Part shown: in pieces, positions 14,767 through 22,338 of the stretch
Numbering within the stretch: position 1 is the first letter of the stretch
Layout: each line of letters starts with the position of its first letter
Virus record (IMG/VR): IMGVR_UViG_3300023112_000043
Coordinates: 1-38,158 of that record
Origin: a virus
Reading direction: 5' to 3' (one strand)
DNA length: 38,158 nt
Made by a program: the position numbers and the translations under genes
Notes under the pieces: model-generated
The model's input: the letters and a program-made list of their open reading frames with translations, nothing else
What the model was told of the DNA's origin: nothing
Databases searched by the model: none

Positions 14767-16146
14767 TTATGGTAGGTCTTCCCATCTCCACTTCCTTATG
14801 ACTCGGTAGCCCTTTTCTCGGGATTTGCGGATCAGGGAGTGGATCATTCCCCGGAACGTGTCCACCGAGGAATCGAGTAGCAGGAAGACAAGAGGGTTCG
14901 GCTTTCCGTCGAGGGCACGCAGTACCCGGCCCACACTCTGCTCGTAGGCGATGGCAGAGTGAGACCTGGCAGCGAACGGGGTCATCAGGACCAGGGTGTC
15001 CAGGTCTTTCCGGTTGTACGCCGCGGCCCCCACCCCGAGAGAGGCGAAGACCAAGTCGGAGCCGTTGAGGCGTTCCAGGCGCTCCTTCGACTTCGTCTTC
15101 CCGTGGATCACTGTGCTCCCGGGGTTCTGGGCGTGCAGGTGCTCCAGGTGGTCGGGGCCATGGGAGAGGGCGTAGACGATCCGTCCGCGCTTCTTGAGCT
15201 CATCCAAGAGCCGTTGGATGAGGGAGTTGCGGTCTTCGTTCTGCGCCAGAACCTTGTGGGCGCGGCCCACATTGAACTTCCCATTCCGATCCAGCATCCC
15301 CTTTCGCTCGTCCTCCCGGAAAAACACTCCCATGTCGAGCACGTAGACCGTGGGGTCGAGGTCCTGCTCCACGTTGGAGTGGAAGATGGGCCCCAGGTTG
15401 GTCAGGAAGATGCCCTCGCACCGGTCAGTCCGCACTGGCGTGGCGCTCAGCCCCAGACGCATCCCAGCCCCCACGGCGCACGCCTGGGAGAAGAAATCCG
15501 CGCCCATGATGTGGCACTCATCGTAGATCACCAGTCCGAACTTCCTGTAGAAGTCCGCAGGGAGTCTCCCGGTCTGCGCCCTGCGCGCCAGCATGTTCAC
15601 TGTCGAAAGACAGATCCCAGCTTCGTAGTCGAACTTCTTCCCCTGGATCCAGCCAGTCTCCCCTCGGTAGTCGAAGAACTCGTCGAGCTCTCCCAACCAG
15701 TTGTCCAGGTGCGCCCTCTGGGGGCTCACCACCAGAGTGGACACCTTCTCATGGGCGGCCTTGTTCCACGCCAAGACGGTCTTGCCCAGGCCACACGCCA
15801 GATTCAGGACGCCTGAGTGCGCTGCCTTCAGGTCCTCCCATGCCTCTACTTGGTTGTCGCGTAGTTGGAATGCCGGCTTGGCGGTGAGGTCGATGCTGTC
15901 GAACTCAGTGGGCCGCAGATCTACCACCTCGCAGCCAAGCTCCTCAACCTGCTTGTCCGTCAGGGTGTACAGCGGGACCTGGTAGTGGAACTTGTGAGTC
16001 CGCATGAGGGCGCGGCGCTGCTCTTCCGGGTCGGCCCCGAAGGTCAGAAGACCTTCGAGGATCCCAGAAGACACCGCAGACCGGGGCAGGAACAGGTGCC
16101 TGCCCCGGTATACGACGCCCGCCTCGAGGTGAGGCAGTCTTGTCAC
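14767..16146 (-). CDS. SF2 DNA helicase, UvsW/XPB-like
   Basis: It has 459 residues. The GTG start at 16146 overlaps the upstream stop as GTGA. Motifs are the Q-region at 93-104, Walker A at 117-123 (ACGLGKT), DECH at 209-212 (IYDECHIMG), motif III SAT at 234-236, motif V region (DLVFASLGVG) and motif VI QSVGRVLR. This is the order of the RAD25/UvsW group, which remodels branched and reversed forks. It is the second gene of the operon and thus likely among the first made. A role in recombination-dependent replication with the RecA-like protein is inferred. Confidence 0.93.
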   Translation of the reverse strand: MTRLPHLEAGVVYRGRHLFLPRSAVSSGILEGLLTFGADPEEQRRALMRTHKFHYQVPLYTLTDKQVEELGCEVVDLRPTEFDSIDLTAKPAFQLRDNQVEAWEDLKAAHSGVLNLACGLGKTVLAWNKAAHEKVSTLVVSPQRAHLDNWLGELDEFFDYRGETGWIQGKKFDYEAGICLSTVNMLARRAQTGRLPADFYRKFGLVIYDECHIMGADFFSQACAVGAGMRLGLSATPVRTDRCEGIFLTNLGPIFHSNVEQDLDPTVYVLDMGVFFREDERKGMLDRNGKFNVGRAHKVLAQNEDRNSLIQRLLDELKKRGRIVYALSHGPDHLEHLHAQNPGSTVIHGKTKSKERLERLNGSDLVFASLGVGAAAYNRKDLDTLVLMTPFAARSHSAIAYEQSVGRVLRALDGKPNPLVFLLLDSSVDTFRGMIHSLIRKSREKGYRVIRKWRWEDLP

Positions 16147-16517
16147 TCCTTTCTCCTCTTCCGGAACGAGGGATACCTCTTTCGGGGGATCCCACTGAGA
16201 GCCTGCGTCAGCGTCTCGCTCATGGCGGTAGCGGCGTTGAGGCTCGAGTTGTACGTGAGCGCGGACACAAAGGTGTCCCCCTCGTCAGGATCCTCTGTGG
16301 GGACCGGAACTGACCGCCCGTTGGTGGGGTGCCCCTTCTTTGGCCCCGGGGTATCTCTGCTCCGGCCGGATTTCCCTGCCTGGACCTTGATCCGGCAGGT
16401 TCCTTTGTACCGGCAAGCCCGGCAAGTGCTATCCGTGATGTCGTAGTAGTCTTCCTCTCCGTAGCACCCTGGCTTCTCCTCGGTATGGGTTGAATATCGG
16501 CTTGTGAAGTCACCCAT
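16143..16517 (-). CDS. Small Cys-cluster protein, first gene of the minus-strand operon
   Basis: It has 124 residues. The ATG at 16517 has a strong AGGAG six bases upstream. An N-terminal cluster CYGEEDYYD, then CRACRYKGTC gives four Cys for zinc or an iron-sulfur centre. The middle is a Pro/Lys-rich disordered linker and the end a short helical segment plus basic tail (KRYPSFRKRRKE). As first gene of the early operon it could be a regulator, but no DNA-binding fold is recognised. Confidence 0.75.
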   Translation of the reverse strand: MGDFTSRYSTHTEEKPGCYGEEDYYDITDSTCRACRYKGTCRIKVQAGKSGRSRDTPGPKKGHPTNGRSVPVPTEDPDEGDTFVSALTYNSSLNAATAMSETLTQALSGIPRKRYPSFRKRRKE

Positions 16518-16530
16518 GGACGCTCCTAAG

Positions 16531-16554
16531 ACCCTGGTGATGTGCTACCAGGGT
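16531..16554. promoter_or_regulatory. Perfect inverted repeat between divergent operons
   Basis: ACCCTGGT at 16531-16538 is matched exactly by ACCAGGGT at 16547-16554, with an 8-base spacer. It lies in the 83-base gap between the start of the leftward replication operon and the start of the rightward operon, close to where a -35 region would be for the plus-strand -10 element. It could be an operator for a dimeric repressor, or a hairpin in the leftward mRNA leader. Confidence 0.65.
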
Positions 16555-16564
16555 TATGACAGAG

Positions 16565-16570
16565 TATGAT
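16565..16570 (+). promoter_or_regulatory. Candidate -10 element for the rightward operon
   Basis: TATGAT differs from the bacterial TATAAT consensus at one place and lies 31 bases before the ATG at 16601. No TTGACA-like -35 is seen at 17 bases upstream; the inverted repeat ends 10 bases before it. The arrangement resembles that before the RNA polymerase gene (TATACT at 22306-22311). It may be a host promoter with activator, or a promoter for the phage RNA polymerase. Confidence 0.4.
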
Positions 16571-16600
16571 GTTCCCTACATCTGGCGCAGAGGTGCAGTG

Positions 16601-17632
16601 ATGGAAGTGATCGACCAGTACGATGACCTGGGCGAGCGGTTCTCGCGGTCGGAACTCGCAGCACTCGCCACCTCGCTGCTCAAAGAAGCCTCCTGGGTGG
16701 AGCGGGATGACCTCCTCGACCGGGACTTCGCGCTCATCCTGGTGGACGGCGAAGGGAAGGAGCACCGGAAGTTCGCTTGCTACGACGCAGGCTCCACTCT
16801 GGTCTCGCAGTGGTACCTCCTGAACGCGACCCACGGGCTCCCCGACACCGCGATGAAGGTCGCCTCGGTGAACCTGACTCGAGCAGCGCAGCACTACGGA
16901 GTCATCACAGACGGAGATCTGGAGAAGGCCGCTTCTGCCCCGCTGGAGGGAGCAGATGAGCGCCGGGTCTTCCTCTCCGTCGCCCCGTCTCGCCCCTCGA
17001 CCTCCCCGTCCGTCATCCGCAAGGTGGCATCGGCCTTCGACGTGATGACGGAGGTGACCCGGGAGTGGGCAGACCTCGACCCCTACGATCGGCATGACGC
17101 CGCAGTGGACCTGGTGAAGATGGCGTCCCTCACGGGGGCCACGGTGCCAGATCACATCTTCCAGTACAGCGGCACGGAGCTCAGCCCGCGCTTCTCCAAG
17201 GTCGCACAGGCGCGGCGGGAGTTCACTACCCGTGAGGACACGCGAGAGGGGTACCTCCGCCTCTCGAAGATGGCCGCGGCGATGGACACCGAGGATGTCG
17301 TTGAGGCGATGTTCCTCCTGGACGAGCAGGCGGGTGTGACTGGCCGCTACGGCGCGCGTCTCCCCGATCCAGTTCTCGCGGTCTACGGGGCCACGAAGGA
17401 GGCCGAGTTCTCCTGGATCCAGGGCGGCGACTACGTCAACGAGCGCATGCTGAAGAGCTACTCCGGCAGCAGCGCGTTCAACGCCACCAGTGGCAAGGTC
17501 TTCACGGACGCGGTCTGCGACCGGTTCAAGAAGGACCCGATCGGCACCTTCAAGGCCATGCCTCCCGAGCAGCAGAAGCTCATGGCCCGCCTCGCCTCCC
17601 AGTCCCGAGACAGCAACGATGGCGGCAACTGA
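16601..17632 (+). CDS. Unknown helical protein, first gene of the rightward operon
   Basis: It has 343 residues from the ATG at 16601, preferred to the ATG at 16556 because GAGGT lies six bases upstream and because the -10 element lies between the two ATGs. The protein is mostly alpha-helical and mixed in charge, with short motifs such as FSKVAQARREF and LRLSKMAAAMD. There is no membrane segment, Cys cluster or known enzyme motif. Its place three genes before the portal on the virion strand suggests a structural or head-assembly protein; the family is unknown. Confidence 0.85.
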   Translation: MEVIDQYDDLGERFSRSELAALATSLLKEASWVERDDLLDRDFALILVDGEGKEHRKFACYDAGSTLVSQWYLLNATHGLPDTAMKVASVNLTRAAQHYGVITDGDLEKAASAPLEGADERRVFLSVAPSRPSTSPSVIRKVASAFDVMTEVTREWADLDPYDRHDAAVDLVKMASLTGATVPDHIFQYSGTELSPRFSKVAQARREFTTREDTREGYLRLSKMAAAMDTEDVVEAMFLLDEQAGVTGRYGARLPDPVLAVYGATKEAEFSWIQGGDYVNERMLKSYSGSSAFNATSGKVFTDAVCDRFKKDPIGTFKAMPPEQQKLMARLASQSRDSNDGGN

Positions 17633-18422
17633 TCTGCAGCTCTTCCGGGATGAGCAAGCTCACCCCCTGGTCCTACTCCGTGCCTGCCTCCGCCTGTTTG
17701 GGGCAGAGGTGCTGGAGTGGGAGCCCACGGTCGTGAAGAGGTCGATCGAAGACGCCACTGAGGCCACCGTATCTCGCGTGAACTTCGTGAAGATCCTGGC
17801 GGCCCTGACCGTCGCGAACCGCGACAACTTCTGGCTGGAGTGGGAGACCTTCCACTTCTTGTCCCAGGCGTTGAACAACAACCTCCCCTCGGCAGGTGCC
17901 ATCCAAGATCAGAGCGTCGGACAGATGATGGTGGCGGTGGACATCGCTGCCAGCATCCGGAAAGAGCTGGGGACGCTCTCGGAGGTCCCGGAGTTCAGCG
18001 ACGAGGTGCGGCGGTACATCGCGGCCCAGCTCTCGGAGGCGGGAATCTGGTTCGTCCCAGAGCCCCTCACCTTCGTCAACCCCCTCATCTCTGGACTCAC
18101 CCAGGTTTGCGGTGAGTGTGACAATGAGGAGGAGCCGCAGGTGGACGGCCTCTGCAGCTACTGCACGGATCGGTACGACGCGGACTCTCTGCTCAAGCTC
18201 GAACCGGACGAAGAGCTCAGCAAGAAGTACGACGGATCCAAGGTGCGGGTCATCGAGAAGTTCAAGACGCTCCCCGTCCAGAAGCGGCTCATGGACTACC
18301 TGACAAAGCCTGCTACGGTACTCCGCGAGACCCAGGCGGATATCTGTACCGCCAAGATCGTGACCGGATTGGAGTACATGATGCACCGCCGGGCGCAGCT
18401 GAGCCGACAGGAGGCCGTATGA
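17619..18422 (+). CDS. Unknown protein with one zinc knuckle pair
   Basis: It has 267 residues. The ATG at 17619 overlaps the previous gene's end by 14 bases; the longer open frame upstream is a shadow. The N-terminal 150 residues are helical (VNFVKILAALTVANRDN, then GQMMVAVDIAASIRKEL). Residues 165-187 hold CGECDNEEE followed by CSYC, a likely zinc site, and the C-terminal quarter is helical and basic. The family is not recognised. It is coupled on both sides (ATGA into the next gene) in the pre-portal block. Confidence 0.85.
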   Translation: MAATDLQLFRDEQAHPLVLLRACLRLFGAEVLEWEPTVVKRSIEDATEATVSRVNFVKILAALTVANRDNFWLEWETFHFLSQALNNNLPSAGAIQDQSVGQMMVAVDIAASIRKELGTLSEVPEFSDEVRRYIAAQLSEAGIWFVPEPLTFVNPLISGLTQVCGECDNEEEPQVDGLCSYCTDRYDADSLLKLEPDEELSKKYDGSKVRVIEKFKTLPVQKRLMDYLTKPATVLRETQADICTAKIVTGLEYMMHRRAQLSRQEAV

Positions 18423-19444
18423 CCCCGGAATCCCTGGCCGCCTTCGTAGACGAGATGCAGAAGCTCTCAGAAATGCCCGCACCGGCTGCCAAGGAGGAAG
18501 ATCGCGGTGGGGTCGTCAGTCGCGCACGTAGCTCTCTGAAGCGGCACGCAGGAGTCGGAACCCTCGCCATGGGAGGCCTGACCGCGGCGCTGGCTGCGAA
18601 GAACCCGCAGGCAGCCGGGAAGTTCTTTCGGCACGCCAAAGAGCTGGTGACGAAGCCGGGTAAGAGTCTCGCGCGCGGGTGGAAGTCTGGAAGGACAGAC
18701 ATCACCTCTGGAGCTGGGGCATCGGACGCTGCGTCGAAGCGGGTCGGCATGTACAAGGACACGTTCCGCAGTGCCGGAGATGGGCGACTCCTCCAGCATG
18801 ACGTGCTCACTCAGAAGGACCCAGGGTTCTTGCGGCGGCAGAACATCCTCGGCGTCGGAGAGCGCAGCAAAGAGGGCCTAAAGCTGAACAAGGCGCTGGC
18901 ACAGCGGGTCAAGGAGACTCAGGGCAGGTTGGACGCTGGGGAGCGGATTCCGGAGAGTCAGTTGCGCGCACTCTACGACGAGATCGGCCAGGCTGGTAGC
19001 GCCCAGAAGCTCAAGCCGGCGGCGGGCCTGACGACGTACATGCCCGGAGAGAGGTCTGCTAACGTGGGCCTCGGGACCGTCGGAGGAGTGGCAGGAGGCC
19101 TCGAGTCGCACGATCCCGAGACGGGGCGTAAGCGTGGGGTAGGAGAGCGCCTGGCCCGTGGTGCTGCTGGGGCAGGCACCGCCATTGGGCTGGGACACAT
19201 GTTCATGGGTCGAGGCACTGGGATGGACGCCGGGAACTTCATCCCCAAGAGCCTCCGGGCTAAGCTGCCGAAGACGTTCCGCGGTAACCAGATCCCCCTC
19301 ACAGGGGATAGGTCGATGCTCTCCCAGAAGGGGCTGCTGCCGCTGGCCGCTGGCGGCGTACTCGCAGCAGGAGAGGGCGTAGCCGCAGATGCTGCAGGTG
19401 CGGGCGGGCAGTTGGTAGATCGGGCCTTCGGGCAGGGGGAGTAG
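18419..19444 (+). CDS. Probable virion protein with N-terminal EMQK motif and Gly/Ala-rich hydrophobic segments
   Basis: It has 341 residues. The ATG overlaps the previous stop as ATGA, and the stop is followed directly by the portal ATG. The N-terminus (ESLAAFVDEMQKLSEM) resembles short N-terminal motifs in other proteins of this strand. Several Gly/Ala-rich weakly hydrophobic segments follow (AMGGLTAALAAK, GLGTVGGVAGG, AAGAGTAIGLGHMFMG, LPLAAGGVLAAGEGVAADAAG), separated by basic linkers. Such composition is seen in internal virion or DNA-ejection proteins that insert into membranes. No family is recognised, and the role is inferred from context. Confidence 0.8.
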   Translation: MTPESLAAFVDEMQKLSEMPAPAAKEEDRGGVVSRARSSLKRHAGVGTLAMGGLTAALAAKNPQAAGKFFRHAKELVTKPGKSLARGWKSGRTDITSGAGASDAASKRVGMYKDTFRSAGDGRLLQHDVLTQKDPGFLRRQNILGVGERSKEGLKLNKALAQRVKETQGRLDAGERIPESQLRALYDEIGQAGSAQKLKPAAGLTTYMPGERSANVGLGTVGGVAGGLESHDPETGRKRGVGERLARGAAGAGTAIGLGHMFMGRGTGMDAGNFIPKSLRAKLPKTFRGNQIPLTGDRSMLSQKGLLPLAAGGVLAAGEGVAADAAGAGGQLVDRAFGQGE

Positions 19445-21508
19445 ATGTCGGTCTCAGGCGAGCTCAGTCGGTTCAATCCGCGTCGCGCCAGTGTGGACGG
19501 GAGCCGTGGATTCGGTATCCAATACCCGTCCCCCTTCTTCGACATCGCGCAGCAGTTCCTCCCGACGAACCAGCACCAGCTGCACAAGTGGTGTCGGTAC
19601 TACTTCCTCACGAATCCGGTCATCAACGCCGCCTGCTCCAAGATGGCCGAGTACCCGGTCACCCCTCTGGTGTTCGAGACAGAGGACCCGGAGCTCCAGA
19701 AGCTCGGACGCAAGGTCGAGGGGCAGCTCAAGCTGCGCTCGTTCCAGGTCGAGGTGGGCCTGGACTACTTCGTGTACGGCAACGCCTTCGTCTCGGTGTT
19801 CCTGCCGTTCGAGAAGTACCTCATCTGCTCGAGCTGCAAGGCCCGGTACCGGGCGAAGACGAACCGCTTCCGCTACACCTGGCGCAACTCCCGTTTCTAC
19901 CTCAAGAAGTGCAAGTGTGGGCACGTCGGCTACGCCAAGCAGCACGACGTCTACATGCGGAGCTTCCGGCAGATCAAACTGGTCCGCTGGAACCCCGAGA
20001 ACATCACGATCAAGCACAACGAGATCACAGGGGAGACGAAGTACTTCTTCAAGCTCCCCCGTGCGGTGCTCAATGACATCAAGCTGGGGGACAAGGACAC
20101 CATCGAGACGCTGCCCATCGAGTTCCTCGAGGCGGCGCGGCGTCGGAAGTCTCTGCTCTTCTCGAAGGACAACCTGTACCACCTGAAGCGTCCGACCATC
20201 GCGCAGAAGGACCAGGGGTGGGGAACCCCCCTGATCTACCCGCTGCTGAAGGATGCGTACTACCTGCAGGTGATGAAGAAGGCGAACGAGGCAGTCCTCC
20301 AGGAGAGCATCGTCCCCCTCCGCATTCTCTTCCCGGGCCAGAGCACGGGAGGTAACGAGGGGCCGTACGGCGCGTACAACCTGACGAACTGGAAGAAGCG
20401 TGTTGATGAAGAGATCAACATGTGGAAGCGGGACCACAACTACATCCCTGTCCTTCCGGTGAACGTCGGCTTCCAGCAGATCGGCGGCCAGGGGCGCTCC
20501 CTCCTGCTCTACCAGGAGATGCGACTCCTCGCGGAGCAGATGCTGGCCGGTGCCGGCATCCCCGTAGAGTTCATCTTCGGCGGCCTCCAGTGGAGTGGGT
20601 CGAGTACCTCTCTCCGTGCCCTGGAGAACATGTTCCTGGGCTTCAACATGCAGCGGCATGAGCTCGTGAATGAGTTCATCCTCGGGAAGATCTTCTCCTT
20701 CATGGACTGGCCGAAGGTCCCTGCGCGGTTCGACAAGTTCCGCATGGCCGACGATCTCCAGAGGAGCATGTTCTACCTGCAGCTCAACCAGGCACAGAAG
20801 ATCAGCAACCGCCGGCTCATGGAGGAGGTCGGAGAGAACTTCGACCTCGAGACCGAGCGCATGGAAGACGAGATCGCGACGCAGCTCCAGGCCAACCGCA
20901 AGATGCAGGTGGCTTCTGCCGACATCCAGGGCGAAGCCCAGCTGCGTGGATCCCGCTACCAGACCAAGGCCCAGGAGCTCCAGATGCGCTCCCAGGCCAA
21001 GGTACAGATGGAGATGCAGCAGGAGCAGATGCAGGCTCAGGCGGCCATGCAGGGCGGAGCTCCGGGGCAGCCTCCCCCACAGCAGCCCGCGCAGCCTCCA
21101 CAGCAGCCTTCACAGCAGCCTCAGCAGGGCGGAGATCAGGCCCAGCAGACTGCAGGTCTCCCAGAAGGGGCCACGGCGTACGACGAGAACGCACAGAACC
21201 CCAACGCCACGGGCATGCCGGCAGCGATGGCGGGAATGCAGTCACAGGTACAGCCCGGTGGAGGAGGCGTAGACCTCCGGTACATCGCGCAGCGAGCCGC
21301 GGCATTCCTGCGCACCGTGAAGGCTGAGCAGGGTGAGGAGGCGATGTTCCAGTCTCTTGCGCAGATGCAGACCTCCAACCCCGCGCTCTACCAGCTGGTA
21401 GTCCAGCTAATGAATGAGACGGGGTCGAAGCAGGATCCGACAAACGCGATGTCGAATCCTGCTCCGAATGGAACTCCGCAGGCCAGTGCGGGACGCCAGG
21501 TCGGCTAA
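19445..21508 (+). CDS. Portal protein with a zinc-ribbon insertion and Gln/Pro-rich tail
   Basis: It has 687 residues. Portals form the dodecameric ring at the capsid vertex through which DNA enters and leaves. Evidence is the pattern of a long mixed domain (KWCRYYFLTNPVINAACSKM, then VGLDYFVYGNAFVSVFLPFE), a long helix region around QVMKKANEAVLQESIVPLRI, and the typical EQMLAGAGIPVEFIFGG stretch, plus size. Residues 128-158 hold C-x2-C and C-x-C (CSSC, CKCG), a zinc-binding insert. After residue 500 the protein becomes Gln/Met/Pro-rich and probably disordered, with a final helical segment near 600-660. No terminase or major capsid gene is in the window. Confidence 0.83.
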   Translation: MSVSGELSRFNPRRASVDGSRGFGIQYPSPFFDIAQQFLPTNQHQLHKWCRYYFLTNPVINAACSKMAEYPVTPLVFETEDPELQKLGRKVEGQLKLRSFQVEVGLDYFVYGNAFVSVFLPFEKYLICSSCKARYRAKTNRFRYTWRNSRFYLKKCKCGHVGYAKQHDVYMRSFRQIKLVRWNPENITIKHNEITGETKYFFKLPRAVLNDIKLGDKDTIETLPIEFLEAARRRKSLLFSKDNLYHLKRPTIAQKDQGWGTPLIYPLLKDAYYLQVMKKANEAVLQESIVPLRILFPGQSTGGNEGPYGAYNLTNWKKRVDEEINMWKRDHNYIPVLPVNVGFQQIGGQGRSLLLYQEMRLLAEQMLAGAGIPVEFIFGGLQWSGSSTSLRALENMFLGFNMQRHELVNEFILGKIFSFMDWPKVPARFDKFRMADDLQRSMFYLQLNQAQKISNRRLMEEVGENFDLETERMEDEIATQLQANRKMQVASADIQGEAQLRGSRYQTKAQELQMRSQAKVQMEMQQEQMQAQAAMQGGAPGQPPPQQPAQPPQQPSQQPQQGGDQAQQTAGLPEGATAYDENAQNPNATGMPAAMAGMQSQVQPGGGGVDLRYIAQRAAAFLRTVKAEQGEEAMFQSLAQMQTSNPALYQLVVQLMNETGSKQDPTNAMSNPAPNGTPQASAGRQVG

Positions 21509-21768
21509 TCCCACTGCGGTGGGTTGATCGCCCACTTGCGAGGCTTTGAGATCTGGATTCCTTCCAGCAGAGCCCCCAAGATCTTGGGGGCATGTTCCAC
21601 GAAGCACGCCTCATGGAACATGACTTCGTGATCTCCCGTAGTGAACGTCTCTACTTCTGCGGTCCACCGCACGGCCCGTCGGAAAATCCGGTGTCGGGAG
21701 AGACAGAGGGCGGCCTCCCGCCGCACAATGTGAGCTCCGCAGTACTCACAGTAGTAGCTGGGGGTCAC
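21505..21768 (-). CDS. Small zinc protein, convergent with the portal gene
   Basis: It has 87 residues from the GTG at 21768, which overlaps the upstream stop as GTGA. It has CEYCGAH near the start, then a Cys and His pairs (CLSRHR; MFHEACFVEH) that could complete one zinc site. Its TAG (21507-21505) overlaps the portal's TAA on the other strand, so the two genes share bases at their ends. It is the last gene of a minus-strand island inside the virion region. The function is unknown. Confidence 0.72.
   Translation of the reverse strand: MTPSYYCEYCGAHIVRREAALCLSRHRIFRRAVRWTAEVETFTTGDHEVMFHEACFVEHAPKILGALLEGIQISKPRKWAINPPQWD
21573..21622. promoter_or_regulatory. Two adjacent inverted repeats just after the portal gene
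   Basis: Positions 21573-21590 are an 18-base perfect dyad (CCCCCAAGATCTTGGGGG). Immediately after it, CATGTTCCA at 21591-21599 pairs with TGGAACATG at 21614-21622 across 14 bases. Both lie inside the small minus-strand gene but also 65-115 bases downstream of the portal stop, so on plus-strand RNA they could form tandem hairpins that protect, process or terminate the transcript. There is no U-run. Confidence 0.45.
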
Positions 21769-22094
21769 GGCATCACCGCCAGCAGGAAACTCGAGTAGTC
21801 TCCGCAGCCAGCACATTCTCCTGCGCCCCAAAAGGGGAGAGCCGGTAGGGCCCCCGCGCAGGCAGAGCACAACCACAGGGCATCGGGTACTTCCTCCTTC
21901 AACTCTGGGCAGCCCTTGCAGTCCATGTCCCCACAGCGTCCCTCTACGATCGGGCAGTATGCTGCGAGGATGTCCTCTTCTGCGGTTCGAGGGGCTATAG
22001 AAATCTCGGGAGGACGGAGAGAAAGCCCCTCGAGGCCGGCATCACGCCGACCTCGAAGGACACTCTCCCGGGGCCTCCTACCCATCCTGGGCAT
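21765..22094 (-). CDS. Small protein with two Cys clusters
   Basis: It has 109 residues from the ATG at 22094; a second ATG nine bases inside is also possible. The N-terminus is basic (MGRRPRESVLRGRRDAG). The centre has CPIVEGRCGDMDCKGCPEL and later CSACAG and CAGCGDY, enough for two metal sites. It overlaps the small gene upstream (22078-22185) and is coupled to the next by GTGA. The family is not recognised. Confidence 0.72.
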   Translation of the reverse strand: MPRMGRRPRESVLRGRRDAGLEGLSLRPPEISIAPRTAEEDILAAYCPIVEGRCGDMDCKGCPELKEEVPDALWLCSACAGALPALPFWGAGECAGCGDYSSFLLAVMP

Positions 22095-22185
22095 CGTCCA
22101 AGTCCTCGATGTGATCCTCGAAGACGTCAGACGATGTTCTCACGGCGGCAGCAATCACTGCCGCCCAGAAGGCCCACGTCAGCAT
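22078..22185 (-). CDS. Micro-protein with one membrane segment
   Basis: It has 35 residues. The ATG at 22185-22183 has a strong GGAGGG seven bases upstream and lies one base after the previous stop. The sequence starts MLTWAFWAAVIAAAVRT, a single hydrophobic helix, followed by an acidic cytoplasmic-type tail (EDHIEDLDDAQDG). It fits exactly between neighbours in the minus-strand island, which supports it despite its size. A small membrane-active or superinfection-type protein is possible, but unproven. Confidence 0.6.
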   Translation of the reverse strand: MLTWAFWAAVIAAAVRTSSDVFEDHIEDLDDAQDG

Positions 22186-22186
22186 C

Positions 22187-22270
22187 TCAGAGCCCTCCCC
22201 AATCATCGGGCCACTCCGGCTCGATGGGCTGGGGGTCGGGATCGGTCTTGGTACGCTGCTGCTTGATCAT
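22187..22270 (-). CDS. Micro-protein, first gene of the minus-strand island
   Basis: It has 27 residues. The ATG at 22270-22268 has GGAG seven bases upstream. The product (MIKQQRTKTDPDPQ, then EPEWPDDWGGL) is polar and Pro/Asp-rich, probably disordered. It may be a leader peptide or small regulator. Support comes from the ribosome binding site and from how it abuts the next gene (stop at 22187-22189, next ATG at 22185). Confidence 0.45.
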   Translation of the reverse strand: MIKQQRTKTDPDPQPIEPEWPDDWGGL

Positions 22271-22283
22271 GTGCTGCTCCAGC

Positions 22284-22311
22284 GTCGGCGCTACTTGCCG
22301 ACTGTTATACT
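22284..22311. promoter_or_regulatory. Divergent control region of the RNA polymerase gene: inverted repeat plus -10-like element
   Basis: GTCGGC at 22284-22289 pairs with GCCGAC at 22297-22302 around a 7-base loop. Directly after it, TATACT at 22306-22311 resembles a -10 element for the plus strand, 27 bases before the GTG at 22339. On the minus strand the same AT-rich patch reads TATAAC. The 68-base gap (22271-22338) thus serves both the minus-strand island and the polymerase gene. No -35 consensus is seen. Confidence 0.45.
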
Positions 22312-22338
22312 TATGGCCTCGATCTGTGGAGTATTTAG

